A DNA stretch of 17,225 nt from Polyangiaceae bacterium (GTDB lineage: Bacteria > Myxococcota_A > Polyangia > Polyangiales > Polyangiaceae): positions 1 to 17,225 of the forward strand of contig JAKVCH010000015.1 in the NCBI GenBank assembly GCA_022447485.1, given 5' to 3'. How positions within the stretch are numbered: the stretch's first letter is position 1; every line of letters starts with the position of its first letter. Positions 14,881 through 17,225 of this stretch are shown one piece after another. Both the position numbers and the translations under genes were made by a program. Below the pieces are notes generated by a model. That model was given only the letters and a program-made list of their open reading frames with translations. It was not told where the DNA came from and made no database searches.

Positions 14881-15372
14881 TTAAGAAGTAAATTTATGCT
14901 CCAGTGCGGCACAAACTGCTGGAGGAGCATAACGAGACACATCCCCGCCATGACGAGCAATATCTCTCACTAAACTTGCTGAGATAAAACCGTAACCGGT
15001 TCGAGTCGGAAGAAAGATCGTATCTAGTTCATCGGCTAGGTCGGCATTCGCTTGAGCTAGAGAGAGCTCATATTCAAAGTCGCCGCCGACTCGTAAACCT
15101 CGCACAATCACGCTCGCTCCAGAGCTTTTGGCAAAATTGACCAAGAGGCCGTCGAATGATGCCACCTCCACCTTGGGTATCTCCAGACAGACAGCCTTCA
15201 GAAATTCCAACCGTTCCTCCACGTCAAAAAGTGGGTTCCGCGATGGGTGACGGCCCACTGCAACAATTAAACGCGGAAAAAGCTGAGACGCACGACGAAC
15301 CACATCAAGATGCCCGTGAGTCATCGGATCGAAACTGCCAGCGTAAATAGCCGTTAGCGGGCTCTGGCTCAT
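14881..15372 (-). CDS. coaD: Phosphopantetheine adenylyltransferase
   Basis: Transfers AMP from ATP to 4'-phosphopantetheine, giving dephospho-CoA, the penultimate step of coenzyme A synthesis. Seen: the nucleotidyltransferase motif AIYAGSFDPMTHGHLDVV near the N-terminus, PSRNPLF, VIVRGLRVGGDFEYEL for pantetheine binding, and the C-terminal FISASLVRDIARHGGDVS corresponding to the ISSSLVK-type motif of the family. The length of 163 residues is normal. Two adjacent ATGs exist (15375 and 15372); GGAG at 15380-15383 lies seven bases from the second and four from the first, favouring 15372. The upstream lipoprotein gene ends in the same ATGATGA, so the two are translationally coupled. The assignment is secure. 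Confidence 0.97.
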   Translation of the reverse strand: MSQSPLTAIYAGSFDPMTHGHLDVVRRASQLFPRLIVAVGRHPSRNPLFDVEERLEFLKAVCLEIPKVEVASFDGLLVNFAKSSGASVIVRGLRVGGDFEYELSLAQANADLADELDTIFLPTRTGYGFISASLVRDIARHGGDVSRYAPPAVCAALEHKFTS

Positions 15373-16937
15373 CATTGCGCTCCAGACGTCGGCGATGACT
15401 GCCCCGGAGACGCTTTCGGTGCTGATGGCTGTGCCTCTTTCCCAGGAGCGGCTGGCTCTTGGCTCTCTGCCTTTTGAGAATCAACCGAGTTAGCTTGGGG
15501 CGCACGACCCATCACCCCCGCCAAGGCATCTCCTGCACGCCGCTGAGCTGCCGCTGCAGCCTGACGTCGTGCTTCAATTGCCTCAGGGGGCAAATCCTCC
15601 ATCCACAGAATCTTTCCTTGCTCAGCAAAGGTCATGCGGAATGATGCAAACAAACCCGATCCGGCCAAACCATCGAGGTCGACACCTAATTTTTCTTCTA
15701 TCGGTTGAAGATCCATACCGCTCACTCCGGGAACCCGCGGCACCTCAAAGGCGCCAAGCCCAAGAAGAGGCACCACACCATGCTTCAGCTCTCCTCCACC
15801 TGGCATTGCTGCAAAGCTTGCCGGATCCTGACCTGCCTTTTCCCAGCCCGCATCATCTAACGCCAAGGGAAAGAGCAAGGATGAATTCACCAAGAGAATC
15901 GCGCGGGGAGCCGTCGGACCTTTTCCAAATTGTCCCGGCATGACCATCGCAGCACCACGATAGTAGCCGGGCATAATTGTCGTTGCTGCTGGGGGTGCAG
16001 GGGGCTCAAAAGTACGCACGACAAATTGTTGTCCGGAAAAGTCAACCGTTGCATTCAAACGCCGCAACAGGTTTACACCTAAAAGCATCTTTACAGGTGC
16101 CCCGACCTGACGGCTGATGCCAGCCAGATCACGACCCACAGCTGGCACGTCGCTGACCTCGATGCGATTGCCAAAGCGCAAAGAAACCCAATCGCCCTCC
16201 CCGTCTTTCGAATCGATTGCCGACTCAGCAGTATCAGTCGCGATCATTGCCAAGGAAGGCTCACCATTCACTTCCAAGGAGATGATCCACGTCGTGCCAC
16301 TGGCGGGTAGCATCATGGTAACTCCGACTAAACCTCCTGAAAGCTCGTAGGGTCGTCGACCGCGGCCATTATGAGCTAGTTCAGATATTTCACTCGCCCA
16401 TTCATCGCGATAATCAGGATCTAATGCCAAGGAATCTAATTCATTTGCTGTCTCTTCGATCTGAAGGTTCTGCCAATAGGCTCGTGCTCGCAAAGCTGCA
16501 GCCTCGCTACCTGTTAGGCCTTCTAGAGCCTTGAGAGCACCCTCAAAATCAAGTTGCGCAAGCGCAACGTTCGCCGCGAGCAGGCGGACGCTGGGCTCTG
16601 TGGGAAGCTCCTCCAAAGCATGCTCACTCGCCAATTGAGCATCTTGAAGTTCTGCGTGCGCGTAAGAATGTTCGGCTCTTTCGTACCACTTGCGGGCCGT
16701 TTCTGGCCACTTTGCTGGGCCCGTTCCACCGCAGCCGCTCCCAAGAATGCCAAGAAAAACGAGAAGGGATCGCAGAACGATCGTCCGCGCACTTCTAGGA
16801 AAAAACACCCCCAAAAGGTCTGCTCTCCGGAGACAATCCCTCTTACTCCCCATCGAAGTCAATGAGCCTATCGATAACAGAGATCGAATTTGAGTGACTC
16901 CACTCCGTGCAGATGGAGAAGACGCTGAGTTATTCAT
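15372..16937 (-). CDS. TPR lipoprotein with two degenerate retropepsin-like aspartic-protease domains
   Basis: An envelope protein of about 521 residues. Numbered from the ATG at 16973, a lipobox LGSGC (Cys81) follows SLLVFLGIL, so it is probably a lipoprotein. TPR-like helices occupy about 88-190. Residues about 215-330 look like a retropepsin fold: the loop ATDTAES (Asp247) stands where DTGA is expected, and LLGVNLLRRLNATVDFSGQQFVVR matches the family's second half. A further region (about 355-470) has FPLALDDAGW and ends in GMDLQPIEEKLGVDLDGLAGSGLFASFRMTF-like strands, suggesting a second copy. The C-terminal tail is Ala/Pro/Gln/Ser-rich. Without an intact DTG, activity is doubtful. The start is uncertain: ATG 16937 has GGAG nine bases upstream, but GTG 16808 would give an ideal 25-residue signal. 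Its stop overlaps coaD. Confidence 0.75.
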   Translation of the reverse strand: MNNSASSPSARSGVTQIRSLLSIGSLTSMGSKRDCLRRADLLGVFFPRSARTIVLRSLLVFLGILGSGCGGTGPAKWPETARKWYERAEHSYAHAELQDAQLASEHALEELPTEPSVRLLAANVALAQLDFEGALKALEGLTGSEAAALRARAYWQNLQIEETANELDSLALDPDYRDEWASEISELAHNGRGRRPYELSGGLVGVTMMLPASGTTWIISLEVNGEPSLAMIATDTAESAIDSKDGEGDWVSLRFGNRIEVSDVPAVGRDLAGISRQVGAPVKMLLGVNLLRRLNATVDFSGQQFVVRTFEPPAPPAATTIMPGYYRGAAMVMPGQFGKGPTAPRAILLVNSSLLFPLALDDAGWEKAGQDPASFAAMPGGGELKHGVVPLLGLGAFEVPRVPGVSGMDLQPIEEKLGVDLDGLAGSGLFASFRMTFAEQGKILWMEDLPPEAIEARRQAAAAAQRRAGDALAGVMGRAPQANSVDSQKAESQEPAAPGKEAQPSAPKASPGQSSPTSGAQ

Positions 16938-16987
16938 GAAAAAACGCTCCACGCGAACTGGATAACCTATCATTCTCCCAAATGCAC

Positions 16988-17026
16988 CAAAGGCGCTAGG
17001 AAACTGAAGTTTCCGTAGCGCCTTTG
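16988..17026 (-). terminator. Hairpin downstream of the histone H1-like gene (likely terminator)
   Basis: Arms 16988-16998 and 17016-17026 (CAAAGGCGCTA/TAGCGCCTTTG) pair perfectly. The inner GGAAAC/GTTTCC adds six pairs, with a one-base bulge and a 4-base loop. The stem totals 17 pairs. On the minus strand only a broken T stretch (TTTGGTGCATTT) follows. It lies between the stop codon of the H1-like gene and the lipoprotein gene start. Confidence 0.65.
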
Positions 17027-17039
17027 TCGAAGGGCTGTC

Positions 17040-17067
17040 TTGATTCTTCTCAATACGGAAGAATCAA
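17040..17067 (-). terminator. Second hairpin just after the histone H1-like stop codon
   Basis: TTGATTCTTC (17040-17049) and GAAGAATCAA (17058-17067) form a perfect 10-base stem with an 8-base loop, starting nine bases past the TAA at 17076-17078. No T run follows. With the next hairpin it gives two stem-loops in tandem, which may end the transcript or protect its 3' end. Confidence 0.5.
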
Positions 17068-17075
17068 TTCACCAA

Positions 17076-17225
17076 TTAACGGCTTTTCTTAGCTGCCTTC
17101 TTCTTCTTAGCTGCTTTCTTAGGAGCTTTTTTGGCTGCCTTCTTGACAACCTTCTTTGCTGCCTTCTTTGCAGGGGCCTTCTTCCCTACCTTCTAAGCAG
17201 CATTATTGTCAGACTACTTTGCAGT
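17076..17225 (-). pseudogene. Lys/Ala-rich histone H1-like C-terminal tail, interrupted by two in-frame stops at the window edge
   Basis: Reading leftward to the TAA at 17076-17078, the frame encodes a strongly basic repeat of the form KKAPAKKAAKKVVKKAA followed by KKAPKKAAKKKKAAKKSR, which resembles eukaryotic H1 tails and the bacterial H1-like (Hc1/Hc2, AlgP-type) DNA-binding proteins. Two TAG codons interrupt the frame at 17193-17195 and 17214-17216, and the codons between them (SDNNAA) break the Lys/Ala pattern. No start codon exists between the stops and the tail. Each TAG sits where AAG (Lys) would fit the repeat, so the sequence may be decayed or may contain errors close to the end of a contig. 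If the stops are errors, an intact gene continues to the right. Such proteins compact DNA and are often abundant. Confidence 0.6.

Noticed and set aside
1..17225. A search by eye for CRISPR repeats, insertion-sequence ends, transposase, integrase, phage or toxin-antitoxin genes.
   Set aside because: None found; all large frames are accounted for by housekeeping, signalling or envelope genes with similar base composition.

Overview
This is a bacterial chromosomal stretch of medium GC content, with tightly packed genes and no sign of phage, insertion sequence, CRISPR array, tRNA or rRNA. The gene types suggest a member of the Myxococcota or a related group of the former Deltaproteobacteria: a very large Hanks-type kinase fused to TPRs, a GAF domain and a sigma54 activator, secreted HEAT-repeat proteins, an outer-membrane barrel with an acidic mature N-terminus, a TPR lipoprotein with aspartic-protease-like domains, and a Lys/Ala-rich histone H1-like tail. 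This placement is an inference from architecture, not from a marker gene.

Layout. 3-404 (+) is the C-terminal end of a HEAT-like protein. It converges on the 1,555-codon kinase/sigma54 activator (535-5202, -), with a near-symmetrical bidirectional terminator between them. Just upstream of the activator, on the same strand, is an outer-membrane beta-barrel gene (5229-6140, -), so the two may form a transcription unit. Divergent from these is a small redox operon, msrB plus an Spx/ArsC-like protein (6213-6979, +). That operon converges on a secreted HEAT-repeat protein (6999-9578, -), which is preceded by a tandem GNAT-like protein (9726-11054, -). A gene-free stretch of 514 bases (11055-11568) contains a cluster of small hairpins. 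It is followed by an unusual DHH-motif protein (11569-12456, -). Divergent from that come purC and an acetyl-CoA acetyltransferase (12575-14814, +). These converge on coaD, which overlaps an upstream lipoprotein gene by four bases (14881-16973, -). The right edge holds two hairpins and the disrupted 3' end of a histone H1-like gene (17076-17225, -).

Functional reading. The housekeeping genes are clear: purC (purine synthesis), a biosynthetic-type thiolase, coaD (coenzyme A synthesis) and msrB (repair of oxidised methionine). The other genes are lineage-specific signalling or envelope proteins. The most distinctive are the kinase-to-sigma54 fusion, with a Met in place of the P-loop Lys of its central ATPase-like module; the DHH protein, whose motifs appear in permuted order; and the lipoprotein with two degenerate retropepsin-like halves. 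I do not see a defence system or biosynthetic cluster. No single new system is established by the sequence alone.
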